Positions 1-6,463 of a stretch of 13,531 nucleotides of DNA are shown here, piece after piece. The stretch is from contig JAAYZY010000579.1 of the NCBI GenBank assembly GCA_012514615.1, forward strand, positions 1 through 13,531, read 5' to 3'. The first letter of the stretch is position 1; each line of letters opens with the position of its first letter. The stretch comes from Chloroflexota bacterium (GTDB taxonomy: Bacteria; Chloroflexota; Anaerolineae; DTPP01). Position numbers and translations under genes: made by a program. The notes under the pieces are model-generated. The model saw only the letters and a program-made list of their open reading frames with translations, was not told the origin of the DNA and did no database searches.

Positions 1-30
1 ACGAATGACCCCGGGCCGGGGTGGCCTGCC

Positions 31-948
31 ATGAACGCTTGCCGGCGGAGTGCGGGACGCAGGTGGGCCTGTCTGGCCCTGGCGGCTTTGACCCTGGCCG
101 GCTGTGTCGCTTCCCCGGCGCCGACTGCGCCGCCAGCCGCACCCCCGGCCACGGCGACGACCGCCGCGACCCCAACGCAGACAGTCCAGGCCACCGCCAC
201 CGTCGCTCCCCCTACGATCACAGGCACACCGACTCCCTCGCCCAGCCCTACGCCCACCTCAACTCCTCGGCCTACACAGACAGCCAGCCCGACCGCATCG
301 CCGACAGAGTCGCCTACGCCCACCGCGGCGCCCACGCCGGTGGTTTCGGCGCGGGAAGTGCTGCGGGGCAATCCGCAGCGCCCTTGGGTGGCGCTGACCT
401 TCGACGCCGATGCCTCGGCCGCGCCGGCCGCCCAGTTCTTGGACGCCCTGCGGGACGCCGGGGCGCGGGGGACTTTCTTCATCCAGGGCGCCTGGGCCCA
501 ACGCAACCCCGATCTGGTGCGGCGCATGGTGGAGGAAGGCCACGAGATTGGCAACCACTCCCAGACCCACCCGGACTTCCGCACGCTGACCCGTGAGGAG
601 ATTGTGGCCGAGCTGGCCGCGGCTGAGGCGGCCATTGAGCCCATCGCCGGGCGCAGCACCCGCCCCTACTTCCGCCCGCCCTACAGCTACCGCAACGATC
701 TGGTGCGTCAGGTGGCTGCCGAGGAGGGCTACCTGACGGTAGTGTGGGACATCGACGCCTTCGATTGGAAGGCCGATTCCACCCCCGAAAGCATCTTGCA
801 GCAGATCGTGGACCATGTGCGCAACGGCTCCATCATCGTGCAGCACGTAGGGGATGAGAACTCAGCGGAGGTGCTGCCGCAGGTGATCGCCGAGCTGCGG
901 TCCCGCGGCTACGAGCCGGTCACTCTTTCGGAGGTGCTGGCCCCCTGA
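31..948 (+). CDS. Polysaccharide deacetylase (NodB-domain) lipoprotein
   Basis: A 305-residue predicted lipoprotein that should remove acetyl groups from a cell-wall or extracellular polysaccharide (carbohydrate esterase 4 fold). Residues 1-25 form a signal peptide with basic N-terminus, hydrophobic core and lipobox LAGC ending at Cys25. Residues 26-104 are a low-complexity Pro/Thr/Ala/Ser linker, and about 105-305 is the NodB domain. Family motifs are visible: LTFDAD (D125, D127), NHSQTH (H176, H180 as metal ligands with D127), RPPY (215-218), WDIDAFDW (239-246) and a late His (H272). The linker suggests a domain held away from the membrane or wall. The ATG at 31 is chosen because it begins a complete signal peptide; no clear Shine-Dalgarno precedes it, and the frame stays open to the window edge. 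Which polymer is deacetylated cannot be read from the sequence. Confidence 0.9.
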   Translation: MNACRRSAGRRWACLALAALTLAGCVASPAPTAPPAAPPATATTAATPTQTVQATATVAPPTITGTPTPSPSPTPTSTPRPTQTASPTASPTESPTPTAAPTPVVSAREVLRGNPQRPWVALTFDADASAAPAAQFLDALRDAGARGTFFIQGAWAQRNPDLVRRMVEEGHEIGNHSQTHPDFRTLTREEIVAELAAAEAAIEPIAGRSTRPYFRPPYSYRNDLVRQVAAEEGYLTVVWDIDAFDWKADSTPESILQQIVDHVRNGSIIVQHVGDENSAEVLPQVIAELRSRGYEPVTLSEVLAP

Positions 949-955
949 AGGGGGC
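940..955 (+). terminator. Short GC hairpin spanning the deacetylase stop codon
   Basis: GCCCCC and GGGGGC form a 6-bp perfect stem with a TGAA loop that contains the stop codon of the deacetylase gene. No T-run follows, so it is not a classical intrinsic terminator. It may slow transcription or protect the 3' end, and it lies just upstream of the next promoter. Confidence 0.3.
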
Positions 956-975
956 ACGCGGCCTGGCGCTGGGGC

Positions 976-1004
976 TTGACCCGGCGCTGGAAAACGGGTA
1001 TACT
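976..1004 (+). promoter_or_regulatory. Near-consensus housekeeping promoter for the response regulator
   Basis: TTGACC (976-981) and TATACT (999-1004) are separated by exactly 17 bp and match the sigma-70/SigA -35 and -10 boxes at five of six positions each. Transcription would start near 1011, giving a leader of about 74 bases before the ATG at 1085. It is the best-matching promoter on the + strand of this window and stands out in GC-rich DNA. Confidence 0.75.
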
Positions 1005-1084
1005 AGGCTCAGCAGCGCCTTCCAGCGCTGCCGCCCCCTGCGTTTCCGGTCGACCTGCTTTGCCACAAGGAAGAGGTGTAGGCC

Positions 1085-1726
1085 ATGTCCCAGAGCAAGC
1101 CCATTCGCGTGATGATTGTGGACGACCATGCCGTGGTGCGCAGCGGCTTGGGGGCCTTCCTCATGGCCTACGACGACCTGGAGCTGGTGGGGGAAGCCCG
1201 AGACGGACAAGAAGCGCTGCACCAGTGCCAACTGAAGTGCCCCGATGTGATCCTCATGGACCTGCTGATGCCGGTGATGGACGGCGTCGAGGCGACCCGG
1301 GCGATCCGGGCCTCCTGCCCGGAGGTCCAGGTTATCGCCCTGACCAGCTTCGTGGAGAATGAGCGGGTCCAGGCCGCCCTGCGGGCTGGGGCCATCGGCT
1401 ATCTGCTGAAGAACACCTCGGCTGCCGAGCTGGTCAACGCCATCCGCAGCGCCGCTGCCGGCAAGCCCAGCTTGGCCCCCGAGGCGGCTCAGGCGTTGAT
1501 GCGGGCTGCCGCCGCCCCACCGCCCCCTGGCTTTGACCTGACCGACCGCGAGCGCGATGTCTTGCAGTTGATGGTGGAGGGCCTGAACAACGCCGAGATC
1601 GCCGACCGGCTGGTGGTGAGCCGCTCCACGGTGAAGTTCCACGTAAGCAACGTCCTCTCCAAGCTGGGGGTGACCAGCCGCACCGAAGCGGTGGCCCTGG
1701 CCATTCAGAGCAAACTGGTGAAATGA
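1085..1726 (+). CDS. NarL/FixJ-family two-component response regulator
   Basis: A 213-residue cytoplasmic DNA-binding response regulator. The receiver domain (about 7-122) has the acidic pair D13/D14, phospho-acceptor D59 in LMDLLMP, the switch Thr87 and Lys109. An Ala/Pro linker (141-149) leads to a LuxR-type helix-turn-helix (about 150-210) with the typical LTDRERDVLQLMVEG start and the SRSTVKFHVSNVLSKLGV recognition region. The length is normal for the family. An AGGAAGAGG ribosome binding site lies about 8 bases before the ATG, and a strong promoter lies at 976-1004. No histidine kinase is encoded nearby, so the partner and target genes are unknown; the adjacent hyp genes are possible targets only by proximity. 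Confidence 0.95.
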   Translation: MSQSKPIRVMIVDDHAVVRSGLGAFLMAYDDLELVGEARDGQEALHQCQLKCPDVILMDLLMPVMDGVEATRAIRASCPEVQVIALTSFVENERVQAALRAGAIGYLLKNTSAAELVNAIRSAAAGKPSLAPEAAQALMRAAAAPPPPGFDLTDRERDVLQLMVEGLNNAEIADRLVVSRSTVKFHVSNVLSKLGVTSRTEAVALAIQSKLVK

Positions 1727-1776
1727 GGCGCCGCTGCCAAGGCAATGTGAGCGGCGAAAGCCCAGCGCTTGTGGCG

Positions 1777-1792
1777 GCCCCACGTATGGGGC
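1777..1792 (+). other. Perfect hairpin in the gap upstream of hypA
   Basis: GCCCCA (1777-1782) and TGGGGC (1787-1792) form a 6-bp stem with a CGTA loop inside the 120-base gap between the response regulator and hypA. No T-run follows. It could be a weak terminator of the upstream gene or part of the hypA leader. No convincing promoter is visible in this gap. Confidence 0.3.
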
Positions 1793-1846
1793 GGCTGTGG
1801 CGCGCCGGTGCTGGCCGGCGGCAGCTGGGTGCGGGGGCGGTGGCCC

Positions 1847-2188
1847 ATGCATGAGCTCGCGGTGACCCAGAGCGTTTTAGAGATCGTCGTGCGTCATGCC
1901 CAGCGGGCCCAGGCTGCCCGGGTCACTGCCATCAACCTGGTGGTGGGCGAGCTGAGCGGCTTCGTCAGCGAGTCGATCCAGTTCTACTTCGACATGGTCA
2001 GCCAGGGCACCCCCGCGGAGGGCGCTGAGCTGCGCATCCGCCGTGTGGCGGCGAAGGTGCGCTGCCGGGCCTGCGGGACCGAGTTTGCCACCACGGATCA
2101 CCGCTGGGTCTGTCCCCAGTGTCAGGCGGTGGGCGGCCAGGTGCTCAGCGGGCAGGAGTTCCACGTGGAGAGCATCGAGGTGGTGTAG
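1847..2188 (+). CDS. hypA: Hydrogenase/urease nickel incorporation protein HypA
   Basis: A 113-residue nickel metallochaperone that, with HypB, delivers Ni to the large subunit of [NiFe] hydrogenase. The start is fixed by family conservation: the protein must begin MHELAVTQ because His2 and the N-terminal amine bind nickel. The frame is open upstream to an ATG at 1769, but that extension is not HypA-like. The structural zinc site is complete, with CRAC (C73, C76) and CPQC (C89, C92). Length matches the family. A G-rich GGGGCGG stretch precedes the ATG as a weak ribosome binding site. The stop lies 33 bases before hypB, so the two are almost certainly co-transcribed. HypCDEF and hydrogenase subunits are not in this window. 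Confidence 0.95.
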   Translation: MHELAVTQSVLEIVVRHAQRAQAARVTAINLVVGELSGFVSESIQFYFDMVSQGTPAEGAELRIRRVAAKVRCRACGTEFATTDHRWVCPQCQAVGGQVLSGQEFHVESIEVV

Positions 2189-2210
2189 CTCCTCTGCCGC
2201 CAACCTGCTA

Positions 2211-2218
2211 GGAGGTGA
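2211..2218 (+). promoter_or_regulatory. Strong Shine-Dalgarno deciding the hypB GTG start
   Basis: GGAGGTGA lies at ideal spacing before the GTG at 2222. It supports translation starting at the GTG, which gives the conserved short N-terminal helix of HypB. Confidence 0.8.
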
Positions 2219-2221
2219 ACC

Positions 2222-2875
2222 GTGCAAATCCCGGTGGTGGAAGGGATCCTCAGCGCCAACGATGAGATTGCCCGTCAGAACCGCCAACTCCTGGACGCCC
2301 ACGGCGTTTTCATGGTCAACGTCATGGCGTCGCCCGGCGCGGGCAAGACCAGCCTGATCCTGCGCACCGCCGAGGCGCTGCAGGGCCGCTTGCGCCTGGG
2401 CGTGGTGGAGGGGGATCTTGCTTCCCACGTGGATGCCGATGCCGTGGCCGCGGCCGGGCTGCCGGTGGTGCAGATCAACACCGGCGACCAGTGCCACCTG
2501 GACGCCCCCATGGTGCAGCGAGCCCTGAGCCAACTGCCGTTGACGGAGCTGGACCTGCTCCTGGTGGAGAACGTGGGCAACCTGGTTTGCCCCGTGGGCT
2601 TCAAGCTGGGGGAAGACCTTAACGTCATGGTGCTCAGCGTGCCGGAGGGCGATGACAAGCCCCACAAGTACCCGGGCATCTTCGTGGCCGTGGATGCGGT
2701 GGTGGTGAACAAGGTGGACCTGCTGCCGTTGGTGCGCTTTCGCCTGGAGGAGTTCTGCCACCTGGTGCAGGGGATGAATCCCGACGCGCCGGTCTTCGAG
2801 GTCTCTTGCGAGACGGGCCAAGGGGTGCAGGCCTGGGCCGACTGGCTGGCCGAGCAACGGCCCCTGAGGCGATAG
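2222..2875 (+). CDS. hypB: Hydrogenase nickel incorporation GTPase HypB
   Basis: A 217-residue SIMIBI-class GTPase that powers nickel transfer to [NiFe] hydrogenase together with HypA. It starts at GTG with a consensus Shine-Dalgarno. Visible motifs: P-loop SPGAGKTS (37-44), EGDLAS (63-68), the metal-site pair Cys91-His92, ENVGNLVCP containing Cys123 (the C-H...C metal site at the dimer interface) and the guanine-specificity motif NKVD (163-166). The N-terminus lacks both the His-rich nickel-storage stretch and the CxxCGC high-affinity motif known in some HypB proteins, so it is the minimal form. It follows hypA by 33 bases. Confidence 0.95.
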   Translation: MQIPVVEGILSANDEIARQNRQLLDAHGVFMVNVMASPGAGKTSLILRTAEALQGRLRLGVVEGDLASHVDADAVAAAGLPVVQINTGDQCHLDAPMVQRALSQLPLTELDLLLVENVGNLVCPVGFKLGEDLNVMVLSVPEGDDKPHKYPGIFVAVDAVVVNKVDLLPLVRFRLEEFCHLVQGMNPDAPVFEVSCETGQGVQAWADWLAEQRPLRR

Positions 2876-2907
2876 CGCCCCCTGGCCTCCCGCCATGGAG
2901 GAGAACG

Positions 2908-3705
2908 ATGCCTGTACCCAAGGCGTTCCATCGTTGGTACCGAGCCCGACCGCTGTTTTTCGGGCACCGCGGGGCGCGCCAAGCCGCCCCCGAGAACACC
3001 CTGGCTGCCTTCCGCCGGGCGCTGGAGATGGGCGCCGACGGCGTCGAGCTGGACGTGCAGCTCTCGTCCGACGGGGTGCCGGTAGTCATCCACGACTGGA
3101 CGCTGGGGCGCACCACGGACGGCCATGGGCCGGTAGCGCGCCACAGGGCAGCCGGCTTGCAGGCGCTGGATGCCGGCGGGTGGTTTGCCCCCGAGTTCAG
3201 CGGGGAGCGCATCCCCACGCTGGAGGAGGTGCTGGCGGAGCTGGGCACTCGCTTGCTGATCAACATCGAGCTGAAGGCTCGAGGATGGGGCGACGGCGGG
3301 CTGGCGGCGCGGGTGGCCACCCTGGTGCGGGGCAGCGGCCTGGAGGAGCGAGTGCTGGTGTCGTCGTTTCACCCGCCGACGCTCTTCCACTTTCGACGGG
3401 AGATGCCCCAGGTCTCGCTGGCCCTGCTCACCGCGCCGGACCAGCCCCTGCCGCTGCGGGAAGGTTGGCTGCGCTCCGTCATTCGCCCCGACACCCTGCA
3501 CCCCCACTACAGTCAGATCACCCCGGCCTTCAGCAAAGAGGCGTTGCAGCGCGGCTACCGCCTCAACACCTGGACGGTGAACGACCCAGACCTGCTGCCG
3601 CACCTGTGGCGGCGGGGCGTGGGCATGGTTTGCACCGACGTGCCGGACGCGCTGACCGCGGCGACGGGGGGAACACACCACAGAGGTGCAGAGGAGGAGG
3701 GCTAG
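2908..3705 (+). CDS. Glycerophosphodiester phosphodiesterase (GDPD family)
   Basis: A 265-residue TIM-barrel enzyme expected to hydrolyse glycerophosphodiesters from phospholipid turnover to glycerol-3-phosphate and an alcohol. Family signatures are intact: GHRGA (His20, Arg21), PENT (E29, N30), ELDV (E47, D49) as metal ligands, the catalytic-site IHD (H62, D63), IELK (E121, K123), and the C-terminal NTWTVND and CTDVPD blocks. No signal peptide is seen, so it is probably cytoplasmic. The ATG at 2908 is preferred because GGAGGAGAAC precedes it; upstream in-frame sequence overlaps hypB and is not GDPD-like. It lies 32 bases after hypB. The last dozen residues (GGTHHRGAEEEG) fall outside the barrel and are encoded by a CCACAGAG-type repeat. 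Confidence 0.93.
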   Translation: MPVPKAFHRWYRARPLFFGHRGARQAAPENTLAAFRRALEMGADGVELDVQLSSDGVPVVIHDWTLGRTTDGHGPVARHRAAGLQALDAGGWFAPEFSGERIPTLEEVLAELGTRLLINIELKARGWGDGGLAARVATLVRGSGLEERVLVSSFHPPTLFHFRREMPQVSLALLTAPDQPLPLREGWLRSVIRPDTLHPHYSQITPAFSKEALQRGYRLNTWTVNDPDLLPHLWRRGVGMVCTDVPDALTAATGGTHHRGAEEEG

Positions 3706-3735
3706 TTCTTCTCTCTGTTCCCGGCCGCTCTGTGG
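3678..3735. repeat. CCACAGAG/CTCTGTGG inverted repeat at the end of the GDPD gene
   Basis: CCACAGAG (3678-3685) and its exact complement CTCTGTGG (3728-3735) bracket a purine-rich then pyrimidine-rich core (CAGAGGAGGAGG, then TTCTTCTCTCTG). The composition differs from the surrounding GC-rich coding DNA. The left arm and core encode the extra C-terminal residues of the phosphodiesterase, and the right half lies in the gap before the peptidase gene. It resembles dispersed short palindromic intergenic elements, but only one copy is visible here. Confidence 0.45.
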
Positions 3736-3757
3736 CGAAACCTTGAGGAGGAACGCC

Positions 3758-4834
3758 ATGACCGACCCCATGGAGCACGTCCGCATCTTGGCCGGGGAGA
3801 TCGGCCCCCGGGCTTCCACCGGCCGCGCAGAACGCTTCGCTGCTGAGTATGCCACCGGCGTGCTGCGCAAACTGGGCCTCCAGGTGGCGGTGGAATCGTT
3901 CCGCTCGCCGGCCAGTTGGACGGCGCAGAACGCCATCGCCTTTGGGCTGGTGCTGGCCGCGGTGCCGCTCTACCTGGCTTCGCCCCTTGCGGCGTTCCTC
4001 CTGGCCTTGGCTGGGCTGCTGCTGGGCGTCTTGGAGAACGACACCTGGCACCTGGCGACCCGCTTGATGCCCCAGCGCCCCAGCCAGAACGTGGTGGGCC
4101 GACTGCTGCCGTCTGGCCAGGTGCGCCGGCGCTTGGTGCTGGCGGCCCACCTGGATACCTCCCGCTCGGACTACGCCCATCACCCCAGCCGCGTGGCTGG
4201 CTTCCGCACCACCTACCTGCTGAACGTGGCCGCTTGCGCCTGGGTGGCGCTCTGTTTCGGGGTGGGGGCGCTGCTGGTAGGGCGGGAATGGAGCGGCGAG
4301 GTGGTGGCTGGGGCCAACGACAACGCCTCGGGCGTGGCGGCCGTGCTGAGCGCCGTGGGGCAGCTGCAGGCGGCGCCCCTGGCCGAGACGGAGGTCTGGG
4401 CCGTGCTCACCGGCTGCGAGGAGGTGGTGGCCAACGGCATGGTAGACTTCCTGCGGCGGCACGGCCCGGCGCTGCGGGATGCCTTCTTCCTTGTGCCAGA
4501 CAACTGCGGGGCGGGCCAGGCTCAGGCGACCACCCTGGAGGGGATGCTCATCCCGCGGCGGTCTAGTGGGCGGTTGCTGGCCTGGGCGCGCCAGGCCGCG
4601 ACCCAAGAGCCGCCGTTGCCCATGGGCTTTGGCCCCTACCGCGCCGGCTACACCGACGCCACCGCTGCCCTGGCCCGGGGCTACCAGGCCCTCTCTGTTC
4701 TGGCGCTGGACGAGCAGGGTGTGCTGCCGAACTGGCACTGGCCCACCGACACGATGGAGAATGTCCAGCCCCAGACAGTCCAGACTGTGACCGAGTTCCT
4801 GGTGCGCATGGCCCGGCAGGTGGACGCGGCATAG
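3758..4834 (+). CDS. M28-family zinc aminopeptidase-like protein with hydrophobic segments
   Basis: A 358-residue protein of the M28 (aminopeptidase Y/S, glutaminyl cyclase-like) fold. Likely co-catalytic zinc residues are H131 and D133 (AAHLD), D188 (ANDNASG), the Glu pair E221/E222 (TGCEE), D248 (VPDN) and H327 (NWHWPTDTMEN). It should therefore be a working peptidase, though the substrate is unknown. No N-terminal signal peptide is present, but strongly hydrophobic stretches occur at about 56-92 (one or two membrane spans) and 153-174, the latter between the first and second metal motifs. The ATG at 3758 is supported by GAGGAGGAA; the frame upstream runs into the repeat region. It sits 52 bases after the phosphodiesterase and 25 before the UDG-like gene. 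Confidence 0.85.
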   Translation: MTDPMEHVRILAGEIGPRASTGRAERFAAEYATGVLRKLGLQVAVESFRSPASWTAQNAIAFGLVLAAVPLYLASPLAAFLLALAGLLLGVLENDTWHLATRLMPQRPSQNVVGRLLPSGQVRRRLVLAAHLDTSRSDYAHHPSRVAGFRTTYLLNVAACAWVALCFGVGALLVGREWSGEVVAGANDNASGVAAVLSAVGQLQAAPLAETEVWAVLTGCEEVVANGMVDFLRRHGPALRDAFFLVPDNCGAGQAQATTLEGMLIPRRSSGRLLAWARQAATQEPPLPMGFGPYRAGYTDATAALARGYQALSVLALDEQGVLPNWHWPTDTMENVQPQTVQTVTEFLVRMARQVDAA

Positions 4835-4859
4835 GTGCAGCCGGGGAGGAGGTGCGACG

Positions 4860-5468
4860 ATGCGCGTGACTGATGTGGTTCGCTGCCCTGGCTTCCCATG
4901 CACCGACGTGCGGCACGACCGCTATGCCATCCCCAACGTGGACCTGCCGCCGCAGAAGGTGCGCATCGTCCTCATCTCTGAGGCCGCGCCGGAAGACCCG
5001 GCCGACGGCTACTATGCTGCGGGGAACCCCCTGTTCGCCCAGACCACCGTGCAGGCGTTCCGCGACGCCGGGGCCGATGTGGCCGGCATCGCTGACATCC
5101 TCCGCCTGGGTGTGTACCTCACCACCGCGGTCAAGTGCGGCAAGACCGGCTACGGGGTGGCCAGTGCCACGGTGCAAGAGTGCTCCCGCCTCTTGGAGCA
5201 GGAGGTGGCTCTCTTCCCTGCGGTGCAAGCCTACCTGCTCATGGGCGACGTGGCCATCAAGGCGGCCAACGCCATGGCGAAGCGGGCCGGCCAGCCGCGA
5301 CCCATCCCATCCGGCGCCACCTACCGGATCCGTGGCGGTGAGTTCCACTTCCGCGGGGTCCGGGCCTTCCCCTCGTACCTGCAGGCCGGTCCCAGCTACT
5401 TCATCGAGAAGAGCAAGCGTGAGATGATCGCCCAAGACATTGCCGCTGCCCTGCGGTGGGCAGGCTAG
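4860..5468 (+). CDS. Uracil-DNA glycosylase superfamily protein (family 4-like, divergent)
   Basis: A 202-residue protein related to the iron-sulfur uracil-DNA glycosylases. Supporting features: the N-terminal block IVLISEAAPEDP (36-47), in the place of the family GEAPG..ED motif; TAVKCGK with Cys93 and Cys108 15 residues later, matching the TNVVKCRPP...C iron-sulfur spacing; Cys9 and Cys14 as possible remaining cluster ligands; and AFPSYLQAG (169-177), in the place of the FPTYHPS motif. The His of that second motif is absent and the first motif lacks the usual acid/Gly pattern, so uracil excision is not assured; it could act on another base or bind DNA only. Start ATG 4860 has a GGGGAGGAGGTG ribosome binding site. 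Confidence 0.7.
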   Translation: MRVTDVVRCPGFPCTDVRHDRYAIPNVDLPPQKVRIVLISEAAPEDPADGYYAAGNPLFAQTTVQAFRDAGADVAGIADILRLGVYLTTAVKCGKTGYGVASATVQECSRLLEQEVALFPAVQAYLLMGDVAIKAANAMAKRAGQPRPIPSGATYRIRGGEFHFRGVRAFPSYLQAGPSYFIEKSKREMIAQDIAAALRWAG

Positions 5469-5495
5469 GCTCGGCCCGCTTGCCCATGGGTTGGG

Positions 5496-5522
5496 TGCGC
5501 TGGGGCCGTTGCCCACAGCGCA
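5496..5522 (+). terminator. Strong stem-loop downstream of the UDG-like gene
   Basis: TGCGCTG-GGGC (5496-5506) pairs with GCCC-A-CAGCGCA (5511-5522) to give an 11-bp stem with one bulged A and a CGTT loop. It begins 27 bases after the UDG-like stop codon. There is no T-run, so termination would have to be hairpin-driven or Rho-dependent. Its position suits an end to the upstream transcript. Confidence 0.45.
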
Positions 5523-5550
5523 GCCGCCGGCGTGATCCTCAGCCGAAAGA

Positions 5551-5572
5551 GCCGCCCCCCAAGCAAGGCGGC
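5551..5572 (+). other. Hairpin just upstream of the first CPBP ribosome binding site
   Basis: GCCGCC (5551-5556) and GGCGGC (5567-5572) can form a 6-bp stem with a 10-base loop, ending 3 bases before the AGGAGG ribosome binding site of the CPBP gene. It may modulate access to the start; this is only a structural observation. Confidence 0.25.
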
Positions 5573-5585
5573 CAGGAGGAGCACC

Positions 5586-6397
5586 ATGAAGGACCGCACT
5601 GCTGGCGCCGAGGCTTTGGTCGAAGCGTGCGCCGTGGTGGCCTTGGCCGCCCTGGCCTTTCGGCGTGTGGCCGCCTCGCCGGTGGGCCAGTGGCAGAGGG
5701 CCGCATTGCCTGGCCTGCGCTTCGGCGAATACAGCGCGGTCCTGCTCGTTGCCCTGGCCGCGGTCTTGCTGAGTGGCAGCGATGGCGCGGTGCACGGGCT
5801 GCGTTGGCGCGCCCTGCCTCCGCAGGGAAGGGTGATCGCCTGGGGGCTGGCGCCGGCGCTGGTGTTGGGCGGCGCGCTGAACCTGTGGGGACCGGGCACC
5901 TGGGTGGGCGCGGGGGTCGTGGCGGCGTTGGCCGTGGCTGGCGCCACGACCCTGTCCTGGGTGCTGCAGCGGCAAGACGCTCCACGCTCCGTTGGGACGT
6001 TGGGCGCCTGCTTGGGGTTGGCTGTGGCCGGGCTGGCCTTCAGCCGCGTGAGCTCGGTGGCGCTGCGCACGCTCTACGTCCATGCCCTGGCTGCCCGGCG
6101 GAGGAACTGCTCTTCCGCGGCGTCGGGCAAGGGCGGCTCAACGAGGCGTTTGGCCAGCCTTGGCGCTCCTTCGGCGTGCCCTGGGGGTGGGGAGCGGTTG
6201 GGTCGGCCGCGCTCTTGGGGCTGTGGCATGTAGTCCTGAGCCCCTACAGCCCGGCGGTGTGGCCCCATGCCCTGTGGACCTTCTTCGTGGGGCTGTTCTT
6301 CGCCTGCCTGCAAGAGCGAAGCGGCGGCCTGGCGGCCCCTTCGCTGTTGCACGGCGTGCTGAACTACGTGCCGTTCTTTGACCTGCTGGCCGGCTAG
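5586..6397 (+). pseudogene. CPBP-family (CAAX protease/bacteriocin-processing) membrane protein, frameshifted
   Basis: A multi-pass membrane protein of the Abi/CPBP intramembrane protease family, split between two frames. From the ATG at 5586 (AGGAGGAGC ribosome binding site) one frame encodes about 170 hydrophobic residues ending VHALAA, then reads nonsense to a stop at 6233. The remaining 100 residues, with the family motif AEELLFRG (the EExxxR catalytic Glu pair), the His of LLGLWH and the LLHGVLN block, lie in the next frame to the stop at 6397. A single missing base in the CCC run at 6094-6096 explains it: restoring one C gives a 270-residue protein of normal length with LAAPAEELLFRG. 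This is either a real inactivating mutation or a sequencing/assembly error. The intact coding character on both sides favours a recent event or an error. Confidence 0.8.
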
Positions 6398-6463
6398 CGC
6401 GGGGCTTTCGCGGCAGGGGTTCCGTGGTGGGACCCAACGAATGTCATCAGGGGAGGGAGGACG

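Noticed and set aside
1769..1846. N-terminal extension of HypA to an ATG at 1769
   Set aside because: HypA function needs His2 after the initiator Met, which fixes the start at 1847.
2275..3936. Very long open frame on the - strand (553 codons) across hypB and the phosphodiesterase
   Set aside because: It lies opposite two clearly conserved genes, has no recognisable domain, and is the usual antisense shadow in high-GC DNA.
4563..6083. 506-codon open frame on the - strand
   Set aside because: Antisense to the peptidase, UDG-like and CPBP genes; no motif or ribosome binding site.
6090..6100. Programmed -1 ribosomal frameshifting in the first CPBP gene
   Set aside because: The site GCT GCC CGG is not a slippery heptamer, and no CPBP family member is known to me to need frameshifting.
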